Source: Bradyrhizobium sp. MOS002
Lineage (GTDB): Bacteria; Pseudomonadota; Alphaproteobacteria; Rhizobiales; Xanthobacteraceae
Length of the DNA stretch: 64,000 nucleotides
Assembly (NCBI RefSeq): GCF_003020115.1
Contig: NZ_PYFX01000002.1
Location: 434,001 to 498,000 of the forward strand
Direction: 5' to 3'
The notes beneath the pieces were generated by a model. That model ran no database searches. It saw nothing but the letters and a program-made list of their open reading frames with translations, and was not told the DNA's origin. Numbering within the stretch: the first letter of the stretch is position 1; every line of letters begins with the position of its first letter. This document shows positions 26,777 through 38,896 of this stretch, piece by piece. The position numbers and the translations under genes were made by a program.

Positions 26777-27064
26777 CTAGCGGCGGCGGAACTGGCCGCC
26801 GCGCTGTCCGGGACGCGGAGGTCCGCCCATCCCGCTCGGACGTTCGTCCTTGTGGCGGAAAATCAGCCGGCCCTTTTCGAGGTCATAGGGCGACATCTCC
26901 ACCGTGACGCGGTCGCCCGCCAGAGTCTTGATGCGGTTCTTCTTCATCTTGCCGGCGGTATAGGCGACGATTTCGTGTCCGGCGTCGAGCTGCACGCGGT
27001 AGCGCGCGTCGGGGAGGATTTCGGTGACCAGTCCTTCGAACTGGATCAGCTCTTCCTTAGCCAT
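26777..27064 (-). CDS. infA: Translation initiation factor IF-1 with C-terminal extension
   Basis: S1/OB-fold initiation factor that binds the ribosomal A site of the small subunit. Residues 1-72 are a standard IF-1 ([28 protein letters not shown] at the end). Usual IF-1 is 71-73 residues; this one has 95, with an added Gly/Pro/Arg tail ([16 protein letters not shown]). The tail is probably disordered and positively charged. The helicase stop lies 23 bases upstream, so the two may be co-transcribed. Bradyrhizobium-type genomes usually hold another, plain infA elsewhere; that is general knowledge and cannot be seen here. Confidence 0.92.
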   Translation of the reverse strand: MAKEELIQFEGLVTEILPDARYRVQLDAGHEIVAYTAGKMKKNRIKTLAGDRVTVEMSPYDLEKGRLIFRHKDERPSGMGGPPRPGQRGGQFRRR

Positions 27065-27087
27065 GAATTTCTCCAGGTCGTGGACGG

Positions 27088-28650
<1,563 letters not shown>

Positions 28651-29153
28651 GTCAAAAGCGGGCGCCCGGCGCATTCGGCGCGGCGCGCGCAAAAGGGTGT
28701 CGAGAGGGACACCTGCGTGTTTGGGGTGTCGGATGGCTTGATGGGATGGGGCAAGCCAGACGCCCGTAAGGGCTTAAGAACACGCGGCTCGCAACGGTCT
28801 CCGATTCGCAAGAGACCTCGCCCCCCATATGGAACATTGAGGCGGCGCTTTCAAGGCACGCCCAACACAAATGGCGATCGCGGTGCAGAAATAGTTATGC
28901 CGGAAATTTAGCCAGAGGCGAGAATTTGCTCAGAAAAGAGCCTGCCTGCCGCATTCGCATACATTTGAATTGCTCAATGTTTAGGCGGCTCGACCATGGC
29001 GACACTTCGTTTTCTGTCGATTTTACCAATAATAACAATGGCTTAATGTGTGTCAATTCCATGGCACGGTTCTTGCGAATCCGTTAATCGCAGGCGGCCG
29101 TTGGGGTCGTTTCGCAGCGTTTTTCACGTCTGCGTCAGGGAGATGAGACACTC
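28651..29153. other. 503-bp divergent control region between helicase and urtA
   Basis: No gene can be supported here. The left part (to about 28900) is the likely 5' leader and promoter of the DEAD-box helicase, read leftwards. The right part is A+T-rich for this genome (about 28940-29060) and ends in the sigma-54 promoter of urtA at 29062. The long leader of the helicase would suit post-transcriptional cold control, but I see no defined structure that proves it. Confidence 0.6.
29062..29076 (+). promoter_or_regulatory. Sigma-54 (-24/-12) promoter of urtA
   Basis: TGGCACG at 29062-29068, then 4 bases, then TTGC at 29073-29076. This matches the sigma-54 consensus in sequence and spacing, and it lies 77 bases before the urtA ATG. 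Nitrogen-limitation genes are commonly read by RpoN with NtrC, so nitrogen control of urea uptake is expected. I do not see a convincing NtrC box by eye upstream. Confidence 0.82.
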
Positions 29154-30476
29154 ATGCATAGCAAATCCACTCACGATATAGCGGCGCCATTTAGCCGCCG
29201 TGGCGTTCTCGCCGCGACCGCCGGACTGATGCTTGGTCTGGCTTCCATTTCTGGTGCGAAAGCCGCGGACGACACCATCAAGGTCGGCGTGCTTCACTCC
29301 CTCTCTGGCACCATGGCCATCAGCGAAACCACGCTGAAGGACACCATCCTCTTTCTGATCGACGAGCAGAACAAGAAGGGCGGCGTCAACGGCAAGAAGC
29401 TCGAAGCCGTCGTCGTCGATCCCGCTTCGAACTGGCCGCTGTTCGCCGAGAAGGCGCGCGAACTGATCACCAAGGACAAGGTTTCGGTCGTGTTCGGCTG
29501 CTGGACCTCGGTGTCACGCAAGTCGGTGCTCCCGGTGTTCAAGGAGCTGAACAGCATCCTGTTCTACCCCGTGCAGTACGAGGGCGAGGAGAGCGAGCGC
29601 AACGTGTTCTACACCGGCGCCGCGCCGAACCAGCAGGCGATCCCCGCCGTCGACTATCTGATGAAGGACGAGAAGGTGAAGCGCTGGGTGCTCGCGGGCA
29701 CCGACTACGTCTATCCGCGCACCACCAACAAGATCCTGGAAGCCTATCTGAAGTCCAAGGGTGTCGCCCAGGAAGACATCATGATCAACTACACGCCGTT
29801 CGGTCATTCCGACTGGCAGACGATCGTGGCCGACATCAAGAAGTTCGGCTCGGCCGGCAAGAAGACCGCGGTGGTCTCGACCATCAACGGCGACGCCAAC
29901 GTTCCCTTCTACAAGGAACTCGGCAACCAGGGCATCAAGGCGAAGGACATCCCGGTCGTCGCGTTCTCGGTGGGTGAGGAAGAACTCGCCGGTATCGACA
30001 CCAAGCCCCTGCTCGGCCATCTCGCCGCCTGGAACTACTTCCAGTCGATCAAGTCGCCGGAGAACGAGAAGTTCATCAAGGCGTGGCAGGCCTACACCAA
30101 GAATCCGAAGCGCGTGACCAACGATCCGATGGAAGCGCACGTGATCGGCTTCGACATGTGGGTCAAGGCGGTCGAGAAGGTGAAGTCGACCGATCCTGAC
30201 AAGGTGATCGATGCGCTCCCGGGCATCGAAGCCAAGAACCTGACCGGCGGCACCTCCAAGATGCTTCCGAACCATCACATCACCAAGCCGGTGTTCATTG
30301 GCGAAATCAAAGCCAACGGCCAGTTCGACGTGGTGTGGAAGACCCCGGGTCTTGTCGCGGGCGACGCCTGGTCGAAGGAGCTCGACGGCTCCAAGGACCT
30401 GGTCGGCGACTGGGTCGGCAAGAAGTGCGGCAACTTCAACACCAAGACCAACAAGTGCCTCGGTTCGGGCTCCTGA
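29154..30476 (+). CDS. urtA: Urea ABC transporter substrate-binding protein UrtA
   Basis: Periplasmic urea-binding protein of 440 residues, family Peripla_BP_5/HAAT. The N-terminus has a twin-arginine motif (SRRGVLAATAG) with cleavage after about AKAAD, so Tat export is likely. Conserved features are IKVGVLHSLSGTMAISE, FGCWTSVSRKSVLPVF and FYPVQYEGEE, which mark UrtA and the short-chain amide group. It opens the urtABCDE operon under the sigma-54 promoter and is separated from urtB by a hairpin that should raise its level over the membrane subunits. Confidence 0.94.
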   Translation: MHSKSTHDIAAPFSRRGVLAATAGLMLGLASISGAKAADDTIKVGVLHSLSGTMAISETTLKDTILFLIDEQNKKGGVNGKKLEAVVVDPASNWPLFAEKARELITKDKVSVVFGCWTSVSRKSVLPVFKELNSILFYPVQYEGEESERNVFYTGAAPNQQAIPAVDYLMKDEKVKRWVLAGTDYVYPRTTNKILEAYLKSKGVAQEDIMINYTPFGHSDWQTIVADIKKFGSAGKKTAVVSTINGDANVPFYKELGNQGIKAKDIPVVAFSVGEEELAGIDTKPLLGHLAAWNYFQSIKSPENEKFIKAWQAYTKNPKRVTNDPMEAHVIGFDMWVKAVEKVKSTDPDKVIDALPGIEAKNLTGGTSKMLPNHHITKPVFIGEIKANGQFDVVWKTPGLVAGDAWSKELDGSKDLVGDWVGKKCGNFNTKTNKCLGSGS

Positions 30477-30504
30477 TCCGGATCTGACGCTCCGTTGCAC
30501 GATC

Positions 30505-30540
30505 GGAGAAGGCGGCGATCCCGCCGCCTTCTCCACCCTT
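30505..30540 (+). terminator. Intercistronic hairpin between urtA and urtB
   Basis: A perfect 12-bp stem (30505-30516 with 30523-30534) and a 6-base loop, followed by ACCCTTTTC. It sits 28 bases after the urtA stop and 20 bases before the urtB start. Likely a partial terminator or mRNA-end protector, a common way to make binding protein in excess of permease. Confidence 0.7.
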
Positions 30541-30560
30541 TTCTGCCGGGGTCTTTCACA

Positions 30561-32168
30561 GTGCCAGCCAATTTGTCCGCCCGTCTCTGTTCGCTCCTGC
30601 TCTCGTTGTTCCTGATCGCGTTCGCACTGCCGGCCTTCGCCGGTCCGTTCGAGGATGCGGTCGCCAAATTCGCCAACGATGATTATTCTGACACGGAAGA
30701 GGCGATCGGCGTGGTCGCAAGCAGCGGCAATACGCTGGCCTTTCCGATCATCAGCGCGCTCCAGGACGGCCGGCTCATGGCTGATCCCGACAGCAAGAAG
30801 GTCTACGTCACGGGCGCCGACGGCAAGTCGATCGATGCCGCGACCGGTCAGGCGGTGGCCAGCGTGCCCGACAGTGCGAGCGCGGTCCGCCTCAACAACC
30901 GCCTGCGCCGCAGCGTCGATGCCGCGATCGGCAGCCTGACGCTGCAGTCACCGGACATCGGAGCGCGGCTTCAGGCCGCGCAGTCCGTCTTCAAGTCGCA
31001 TGAGGAGACGTCGCTCGAAGCCGTCGATGGCGCGCTCGCCAAGGAAACCAACCGATCCGTCAAGGCTGCGCTGGGCGACGCCCGCGCCGCGATCCTGTTG
31101 TTCAAGCCTGATGCCACCGAGGTCGAGAAGCTCGAAGCCGTTGCCACCATCAAGGCGCGCGGCGACCAGGAGGCGATGGCGCTGTTGACTGGCATGGGCG
31201 ACCAGCCGGCCTCGGTGACCAAGGCTGCCGCGAGCGCAATCGGCTCGATCCAGAGTTCGCTCGCGGTCTGGTCGATGGTGCAGAATGCCTGGTACGGCCT
31301 CTCGCTCGGTTCGGTGCTGCTGCTTGCCGCAATCGGGCTTGCCATCACGTTCGGCGTGATGGGCGTCATCAACATGGCCCATGGCGAGATGGTGATGATC
31401 GGGGCCTACACCACCTTCGTGGTGCAGGAGGTGATCCGCACCCGCTATCCCGGCCTGTTCGACTATTCGCTGCTGATCGCGGTGCCGCTTGCCTTCCTGG
31501 TGGCGGGCGCGCTCGGCGTCGTGATCGAGCGCAGCATCATCCGCTTTCTCTACGGCCGTCCGCTGGAGACGCTGCTGGCGACGTGGGGCCTGTCGCTGGT
31601 GCTGCAGCAGGCGGTGCGCACCATGTTCGGTCCGACCAACCGCGAGGTCGGCAACCCCTCCTGGATGAGCGGCGCGTTCGAGCTCGGCCAGATCACGATT
31701 ACCTATAACCGGCTCTGGATCCTGGTCTTCACGCTCGCGGTGTTCGTCATTCTGCTCGCGATGCTGCGCTATACCGCGCTCGGGCTCGAGATGCGCGCGG
31801 TGACGCAGAACCGCCGCATGGCGGCCTCGATGGGTATCGCGACCTCGCGTGTCGACGCACTGACCTTCGGCCTCGGTTCGGGCATCGCCGGCATCGCCGG
31901 CGTGGCGCTGTCGCAGATCGACAATGTCAGCCCCAATCTCGGCCAGAGCTACATCATCGACAGCTTCATGGTCGTGGTGTTCGGCGGCGTCGGCAATCTC
32001 TGGGGCACGCTGGTCGGCGCCTTCACGCTCGGCATCGCCAACAAATTCCTGGAGCCGGTCGCCGGCGCCGTGCTCGGCAAGATCGCCATCCTCGTTCTCA
32101 TCATCCTGTTCATTCAAAAGCGGCCGCGCGGCCTGTTCGCGCTCAAGGGCCGTGCGGTGGAAGCATGA
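30561..32168 (+). CDS. urtB: Urea ABC transporter permease UrtB
   Basis: Permease of 535 residues of the LivH type. Residues 1-27 form a signal-like helix and about 28-225 a soluble, mainly helical periplasmic extension typical of proteobacterial UrtB. From about 235 come eight or so membrane helices, with GVMGVINMAHGEMVMIGAY marking the urea/branched-chain group. The GTG at 30561 is the start that places the signal helix first; the frame is open further up. The stop overlaps urtC (ATGA). Confidence 0.93.
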   Translation: MPANLSARLCSLLLSLFLIAFALPAFAGPFEDAVAKFANDDYSDTEEAIGVVASSGNTLAFPIISALQDGRLMADPDSKKVYVTGADGKSIDAATGQAVASVPDSASAVRLNNRLRRSVDAAIGSLTLQSPDIGARLQAAQSVFKSHEETSLEAVDGALAKETNRSVKAALGDARAAILLFKPDATEVEKLEAVATIKARGDQEAMALLTGMGDQPASVTKAAASAIGSIQSSLAVWSMVQNAWYGLSLGSVLLLAAIGLAITFGVMGVINMAHGEMVMIGAYTTFVVQEVIRTRYPGLFDYSLLIAVPLAFLVAGALGVVIERSIIRFLYGRPLETLLATWGLSLVLQQAVRTMFGPTNREVGNPSWMSGAFELGQITITYNRLWILVFTLAVFVILLAMLRYTALGLEMRAVTQNRRMAASMGIATSRVDALTFGLGSGIAGIAGVALSQIDNVSPNLGQSYIIDSFMVVVFGGVGNLWGTLVGAFTLGIANKFLEPVAGAVLGKIAILVLIILFIQKRPRGLFALKGRAVEA

Positions 32169-33343
32169 CCCCTCACATGCTGACGCGATCGCTGGACCGC
32201 GGCGCGACGATCTTCCTTGCCGTCGTCGTGGCCTGCGGCATCCTCATCCCGCTCTCCAACCTGCTGCTGCCGGCGGGCTCGTTCCTGCAAGTGCCGACCT
32301 ATCTCGTCGCGCTCTGGGGCAAATATGTCTGCTACGCCATCCTCGCGCTCTCGATCGACCTGATCTGGGGCTATTGCGGCATCCTCTCGCTCGGCCACGG
32401 CGCCTTCTTCGCGCTCGGCGGCTACGCGATGGGGATGTACCTGATGCGCCAGATCGGCAGCCGCGGCGTCTACGGCAACCCGATCCTGCCGGACTTCATG
32501 GTGTTCCTGAACTACTCGAAGCTGCCCTGGTACTGGTACGGCTTCGACATGTTCTGGTTTGCCGCGCTGATGGTGCTGGTCGTACCGGGGCTGCTCGCCT
32601 TTTGCTTCGGCTGGCTCGCCTTCCGCTCCCGCGTCACGGGCGTGTATCTGTCGATTATCACGCAAGCGATGACCTATGCACTGCTGCTCGCCTTCTTCCG
32701 CAACGATTTCGGCTTCGGCGGCAACAACGGCATGACCGACTTCAAGGACATCTTGGGCTTCAACGTGCAGGCCGAGGGCACGCGTGCTGCGCTGTTCGCG
32801 CTGAGCTGCCTGGCGCTGATCGCCGGCTTCCTGATCTGCCGCGCCATCGTCTCGTCCAAGCTCGGCAAGGTGCTGATCGCTGTGCGCGATGCGGAATCGC
32901 GCACGCGCTTCCTCGGCTACCGCGTCGAGTCCTACAAGCTGTTCGTGTTCACGGTGTCGGCCTGCATGGCCGGCGTCGCGGGCGCGCTCTATGTGCCGCA
33001 GGTCGGCATCATCAACCCGAGCGAATTCGCGCCGGGCAATTCGATCGAGGCGGTGATCTGGGTTGCGGTCGGCGGCCGCGGTACACTGGTCGGCGCTGCG
33101 CTCGGCGCCGTCGTCGTCAACTACGCAAAAACGTTCTTCACCTCCGGCATGCTCGCGCCCTACTGGCTGTTCATGCTGGGTGCCATGTTCATCCTGGTGA
33201 CGCTGCTGTTGCCCAAGGGCATCGTCGGCACCTTCAACGCCTGGTGGGACTCGTCGAAGGAAAGGCGCCTCGCGGAGAAAACAACGAGCGCCGCGGCCGA
33301 AGACGGCGTCACCGAACCCAAAATGGCGGAGGAAGCGCAATGA
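32165..33343 (+). CDS. urtC: Urea ABC transporter permease UrtC
   Basis: Second permease, LivM type, 392 residues with about ten hydrophobic segments. The segment ILALSIDLIWGYCGILSLGH is diagnostic for the family. A hydrophilic C-terminal tail (about 360-392) is rich in Ala, Glu and Lys. It overlaps urtB and urtD by 4 bases on either side, so the three are translationally coupled. Confidence 0.94.
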   Translation: MTPHMLTRSLDRGATIFLAVVVACGILIPLSNLLLPAGSFLQVPTYLVALWGKYVCYAILALSIDLIWGYCGILSLGHGAFFALGGYAMGMYLMRQIGSRGVYGNPILPDFMVFLNYSKLPWYWYGFDMFWFAALMVLVVPGLLAFCFGWLAFRSRVTGVYLSIITQAMTYALLLAFFRNDFGFGGNNGMTDFKDILGFNVQAEGTRAALFALSCLALIAGFLICRAIVSSKLGKVLIAVRDAESRTRFLGYRVESYKLFVFTVSACMAGVAGALYVPQVGIINPSEFAPGNSIEAVIWVAVGGRGTLVGAALGAVVVNYAKTFFTSGMLAPYWLFMLGAMFILVTLLLPKGIVGTFNAWWDSSKERRLAEKTTSAAAEDGVTEPKMAEEAQ

Positions 33344-34101
33344 ACGTCATGGACACCCGCGCCACCTCCGCCATGCTGTATCTCGACGGCGTGCACGTCT
33401 CGTTCGACGGCTTCCACGCCATCAACAACCTCTCGCTGACGCTCGAGCCCGGCGAGATGCGCGCCATCATCGGCCCGAACGGCGCCGGCAAGACCACGAT
33501 GATGGACATCATCACCGGCAAGACCAAGCCCGACGAGGGCACCGTGCTGTTCGACGGCGTCACCGATCTGACGCGCCTGGACGAAACCCGCATCGCCGAG
33601 CTCGGCATCGGCCGCAAATTCCAGAAGCCGACCGTGTTCGAGAGCCAGACCGTGCAGGACAATTTGCTGCTCGCGCTCAATGTCGACCACAGCGTCAGGG
33701 GTACGCTGTTCTGGCGCGGCAGCCGGGCGGAATCCGAGCAGATCGACAAGGTGCTGGAGACGATCCGCCTCACCGACGCCCGCAACCGTCTCGCCGGCAG
33801 CCTCAGCCACGGCCAGAAGCAGTGGCTCGAGATCGGCATGCTGCTCGCGCAGGATCCGAAACTGCTCCTCGTCGACGAACCCGTCGCCGGCATGACCGAC
33901 GTCGAGACGCATCTCACCGCCGAGCTGCTCAAGGAAATCAACAAGACCCACACCGTGATGGTGGTCGAGCACGACATGACGTTCGTGCGCGAGCTCGGCG
34001 TCAAGGTCACTTGCCTGCACGAGGGCACCGTGCTCGCGGAAGGCACCATCGACCAGGTCTCGTCCAACGAGCGGGTCATCGAAGTGTATCTGGGGCGGTG
34101 A
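33340..34101 (+). CDS. urtD: Urea ABC transporter ATP-binding protein UrtD
   Basis: LivG-type ATPase of 253 residues. Walker A GPNGAGKTT, signature LSHGQKQWLEIG (the variant typical of UrtD), Walker B LLLVDEPVAGM, and the H-loop VVEHDM. It pairs with UrtE. The ATG at 33340 overlaps the urtC stop; the frame is open much further upstream, but that is the shadow of urtC. Confidence 0.95.
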   Translation: MNVMDTRATSAMLYLDGVHVSFDGFHAINNLSLTLEPGEMRAIIGPNGAGKTTMMDIITGKTKPDEGTVLFDGVTDLTRLDETRIAELGIGRKFQKPTVFESQTVQDNLLLALNVDHSVRGTLFWRGSRAESEQIDKVLETIRLTDARNRLAGSLSHGQKQWLEIGMLLAQDPKLLLVDEPVAGMTDVETHLTAELLKEINKTHTVMVVEHDMTFVRELGVKVTCLHEGTVLAEGTIDQVSSNERVIEVYLGR

Positions 34102-34104
34102 GCG

Positions 34105-34800
34105 ATGCTTGAGGTCAAGGACATCAACCTGTTCTACGGCGCGGCGCAGGCGCTGCGGGGCGTCTCGATCGCCGCCGAGCCCGGCAAGGTGACTTGCGTG
34201 CTCGGACGCAACGGCGTCGGCAAGACCTCGCTGTTGCGCGCCATGGTCGGGCAGTACCCGATCTCCTCGGGCGCGATCGTGCTCGACGGCAGCGATATCA
34301 CGGGCCTGAAGCCCTATGAGCGCGCGCGCAAGGGCATCGGCTTCGTGCCGCAGGGGCGCGAGATCTTTCCGCTTCTGACGGTCGAGGAAAACCTCAAGAC
34401 CGGCTTCGGCCCGCTCAGGCGTGAGGACAAGCACATTCCGGACGACGTGTACTCGCTATTCCCGGTGCTGCAATCCATGCTCGGCCGGCGCGGCGGCGAT
34501 CTCTCCGGTGGCCAGCAGCAACAGCTCGCGATCGGGCGCGCGCTGGTGATGCGGCCAAAGCTGCTGCTGCTTGACGAGCCGACCGAGGGCATCCAGCCCT
34601 CGATCATCAAGGACATCGGCCGTGCCATCTCCTACCTGCGCAACCTCGGCAACATCGCCATCGTGCTGGTCGAACAATATCTCGACTTTGCCTGCGAACT
34701 CGGCGACAGTTTTGCGGTGATGGATCGCGGCGCGGTGAAGTTCACCTGCGACCGCTCCAATCTCGACGCGAGCGAAATCAGCCGCCAGATGGCGCTGTAG
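34105..34800 (+). CDS. urtE: Urea ABC transporter ATP-binding protein UrtE
   Basis: LivF-type ATPase of 231 residues. Walker A GRNGVGKTS, signature LSGGQQQQLAIGRAL, Walker B LLLLDEPTEGIQPSI and the H-loop LVEQYLDFA. It starts 3 bases after urtD. The urease genes follow after 31 bases, without a terminator that I can see, so import and hydrolysis of urea may share one transcript. Confidence 0.95.
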   Translation: MLEVKDINLFYGAAQALRGVSIAAEPGKVTCVLGRNGVGKTSLLRAMVGQYPISSGAIVLDGSDITGLKPYERARKGIGFVPQGREIFPLLTVEENLKTGFGPLRREDKHIPDDVYSLFPVLQSMLGRRGGDLSGGQQQQLAIGRALVMRPKLLLLDEPTEGIQPSIIKDIGRAISYLRNLGNIAIVLVEQYLDFACELGDSFAVMDRGAVKFTCDRSNLDASEISRQMAL

Positions 34801-34831
34801 GCCATTCTGCCGCGAGCGGCTGGGGAGGCGG

Positions 34832-35662
34832 ATGCGCAGCGACGTTTTAGCGACATCTTCGGTGTTCGACGCCAACCGTGCCCGCGGCGCGGTGCGCTTC
34901 GACGTCCACGCGCGCGACGGGGTGACGCGGCGCGGGATCTTGCATGAGTCCGGCTCCCTGCGCGTGCGCTTCCCTTCGCCGGAGGACGAGGGGCTCTCCG
35001 GCGTGTTCGTCAACACCGCCGGAGGTGTCGCCGGCGGCGACCGCTTCGACATCGAGATCGCAGCCGCAGATGGTGCGAAGCTGACGCTGACCACGGCGGC
35101 CGCGGAAAAAGTCTACCGCGCGCCAGGGCAGGCGGCGGAGCTCAATATAGCGCTGAGGGTTGCCGCAGGCGCACATCTCGGCTGGCTGCCGCAGGAGACG
35201 ATCCTGTTCGACCGGGCGCGCGTGCGGCGCCGCTTTGATATAGACCTCGATGCGACTGCTTCGCTCCTGCTCTGCGAGATCGTGGTGTTCGGCCGTGCCG
35301 CGATGGGAGAACGGATGGAGCAGGGCGAGTTCGTCGACCGCTGGCGGCTGCGTCGCGGCGGCAAGCTGGTGTTCGCCGAGACCGTCAGGCTCGACGGCGA
35401 TATCGGCGCAAAGCTTGCGCGATCGGCGGTGACGAAGGGCGGCGCCGCGATCGGCACGGCCCTGATCGTGCCCGGCGACGAGGCGCTGATCGAGCGTCTC
35501 CGCGACGCCTCGGAATCCTTCGGCGGCGAGGTCGGGATATCCGCCTGGAATGGCTTTGCAATGGCGCGGTTCTGTGCCCAAGATGCGGCGCGCCTGCGCG
35601 CCGATATGATGGCTGTGCTGGCACGCACCGGTGCGGCGCTGCCGCGGCTCTGGTTGAATTGA
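34832..35662 (+). CDS. ureD: Urease accessory protein UreD
   Basis: Urease maturation chaperone of 276 residues that docks on the apo-enzyme with UreF and UreG and guides nickel delivery. Typical features are VNTAGGVAGGDRFDIEI near residues 50-70, TTAAAEKVYR, and WLPQETILFDRAR. It is the first gene of the urease run and lies directly after urtE. Confidence 0.94.
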   Translation: MRSDVLATSSVFDANRARGAVRFDVHARDGVTRRGILHESGSLRVRFPSPEDEGLSGVFVNTAGGVAGGDRFDIEIAAADGAKLTLTTAAAEKVYRAPGQAAELNIALRVAAGAHLGWLPQETILFDRARVRRRFDIDLDATASLLLCEIVVFGRAAMGERMEQGEFVDRWRLRRGGKLVFAETVRLDGDIGAKLARSAVTKGGAAIGTALIVPGDEALIERLRDASESFGGEVGISAWNGFAMARFCAQDAARLRADMMAVLARTGAALPRLWLN

Positions 35663-35686
35663 CGATGTGAACGGAAGAGATTTCGT

Positions 35687-35989
35687 ATGAACCTGTCTCC
35701 CCGCGAAAAGGACAAGCTTCTGATCTCGATGGCGGCGATCGTGGCCCGCCGCCGGCTGGATCGCGGCGTCAAGCTCAACCATCCCGAGGCGATCGCGCTC
35801 ATCTCCGATTTTATCCTCGAAGGCGCGCGGGATGGCCGCACCGTCGCCGAGTTGATGCAATCGGGTGCGCAGGTCCTCACCCGCGACCAGGTGATGCCAG
35901 GAATCCCAGAGATGATCCACGACATCCAGGTCGAGGCGACCTTTCCGGACGGCACCAAGCTCGTCACCGTGCACGAACCGATCAGGTAG
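35687..35989 (+). CDS. ureA: Urease gamma subunit
   Basis: Structural subunit of 100 residues, the normal size. [13 protein letters not shown] at the start, [10 protein letters not shown] and [22 protein letters not shown] are conserved. It forms the trimer of trimers with UreB and UreC. A palindromic intergenic element separates it from ureB. Confidence 0.96.
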   Translation: MNLSPREKDKLLISMAAIVARRRLDRGVKLNHPEAIALISDFILEGARDGRTVAELMQSGAQVLTRDQVMPGIPEMIHDIQVEATFPDGTKLVTVHEPIR

Positions 35990-35998
35990 TTTTGAATT

Positions 35999-36087
35999 CG
36001 TCATTCCGGGGCGCCCGAAGGGCGAGCCCGGAATCCAGAGGTTTTGATCGAGATTCCGGTTCTCGCTGCGCAAGCCCCGGAATGACG
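35999..36087. repeat. Hyphenated intergenic palindrome between ureA and ureB
   Basis: Perfect 14-bp inverted arms at 35999-36012 and 36074-36087, with a further small hairpin inside the left half. The arm sequence (CGTCATTCCGGGGC) is typical of dispersed palindromes in Bradyrhizobium chromosomes. It fills nearly all of the 109-base gap and is transcribed with the operon. Confidence 0.8.
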
Positions 36088-36098
36088 AGGAGGATAGA

Positions 36099-36404
36099 AT
36101 GATCCCCGGCGAACTCTTCATCCAGGACGGCGAGATCGAGCTCAATGCCGGCCGCAAGACCGTGACGCTGACCGTGGCCAACACCGGCGACCGCCCGATC
36201 CAGGTCGGCTCGCACTACCATTTCTTCGAGACCAACCCGGCCCTGAAGTTCGACCGCAAGAAGGCGCGCGGCATGCGCCTCGACATCGCCGCCGGCACGG
36301 CGGTCCGCTTCGAACCCGGCCAGACCCGCGATGTCCAGCTCGTCGCCGTGGCCGGCAAGAAGACCATCTACGGCTTCCGCGGCGACGTGATGGGGAAGCT
36401 GTGA
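36099..36404 (+). CDS. ureB: Urease beta subunit
   Basis: Structural subunit of 101 residues, normal length. Opens [19 protein letters not shown] and holds [11 protein letters not shown], conserved in all urease beta chains. The ATG at 36099 follows AGGAGGAT-like bases. Here ureB and ureC are separated by an HD-domain gene, which is not usual in the textbook order. Confidence 0.96.
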   Translation: MIPGELFIQDGEIELNAGRKTVTLTVANTGDRPIQVGSHYHFFETNPALKFDRKKARGMRLDIAAGTAVRFEPGQTRDVQLVAVAGKKTIYGFRGDVMGKL

Positions 36405-36461
36405 GCTCCACAGGAACGAGCATGGCGCGGCACGGTTGAGGCGAAAACGAAGGTCTTTGCC

Positions 36462-37001
36462 ATGCTGTCACCTGTCCGCCTCGTCTCCGAAGCCGCCGAA
36501 CTCGCCGCGTGCCGTCACAACGGGATGGCGCGCAAGGGCCGCGGTCATGAGCCTTACATCAACCACCTCGCCGAGGTCGCGAACCTGCTTGCGACCGCGA
36601 CCGACGGTACCGACGCCGAACTCGTTGCAGCCGGCTGGCTGCATGATGCGATCGAGGACACCGGCACCACGCGCGAGGAGCTCGCGCAAAAATTCTCCGA
36701 CCGTGTCGCCTCGCTCGTCGACGAGTGCACCGACGATATGAGCCTGCCTAAATCGGAGCGGCGGCGGCGCCAGGTGCTCGACGCACCGCAGAAATCGGCT
36801 GGCGCGAGGCTGATCAAGATCGCCGACAAGATCAGCAATATCGGCGCGCGCGTACATTCCGACCCGACAACTGAGGAACGTGACGACCTCGTCGATTACA
36901 CCGACTGGGCCGAGCAGGTTGTCGCCGGTTGCCGCGGCGGCAACTCTTGGCTCGATACGACATTCGACGACATGGTGCTCACAGCGAGGACATCGCTGTG
37001 A
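36462..37001 (+). CDS. HD-domain phosphohydrolase (RelA/SpoT hydrolase-like)
   Basis: A 179-residue protein with the HD metal-binding pattern of small alarmone hydrolase-like enzymes: a histidine near residue 26 ([13 protein letters not shown]), the HD pair [13 protein letters not shown] near 62-66, and a later Asp in [11 protein letters not shown]. Single-domain relatives hydrolyse ppGpp or other nucleotides (MESH1 type); the substrate here is not known. It sits between ureB and ureC on the same strand, 57 bases from ureB and 37 bases before ureC, and so is likely in the urease transcript. Confidence 0.82.
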   Translation: MLSPVRLVSEAAELAACRHNGMARKGRGHEPYINHLAEVANLLATATDGTDAELVAAGWLHDAIEDTGTTREELAQKFSDRVASLVDECTDDMSLPKSERRRRQVLDAPQKSAGARLIKIADKISNIGARVHSDPTTEERDDLVDYTDWAEQVVAGCRGGNSWLDTTFDDMVLTARTSL

Positions 37002-37038
37002 GCGCCGATCCAACATTCAAACGCAAACGGGGCTTGTG

Positions 37039-38754
<1,716 letters not shown>

Positions 38755-38896
38755 AATAGCGCCTCAACGCATGTCTCAAGACCATGTCTTGGCCGCATAT
38801 CCGGGGGCGGCTTTTCCGGGTTTTGCGTTCGATCCCGCCTGGTCTAAGGTCCCGCCCGGTATCTGAGCCCCAGAAGAAAAGCCGGGAGGATTTCTC

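Noticed and set aside
38766..38788. Terminator after ureC (CAAGAC with GTCTTG)
   Set aside because: Only a 6-bp stem with a 3-base loop and no T run; weaker than the other hairpins and likely chance.
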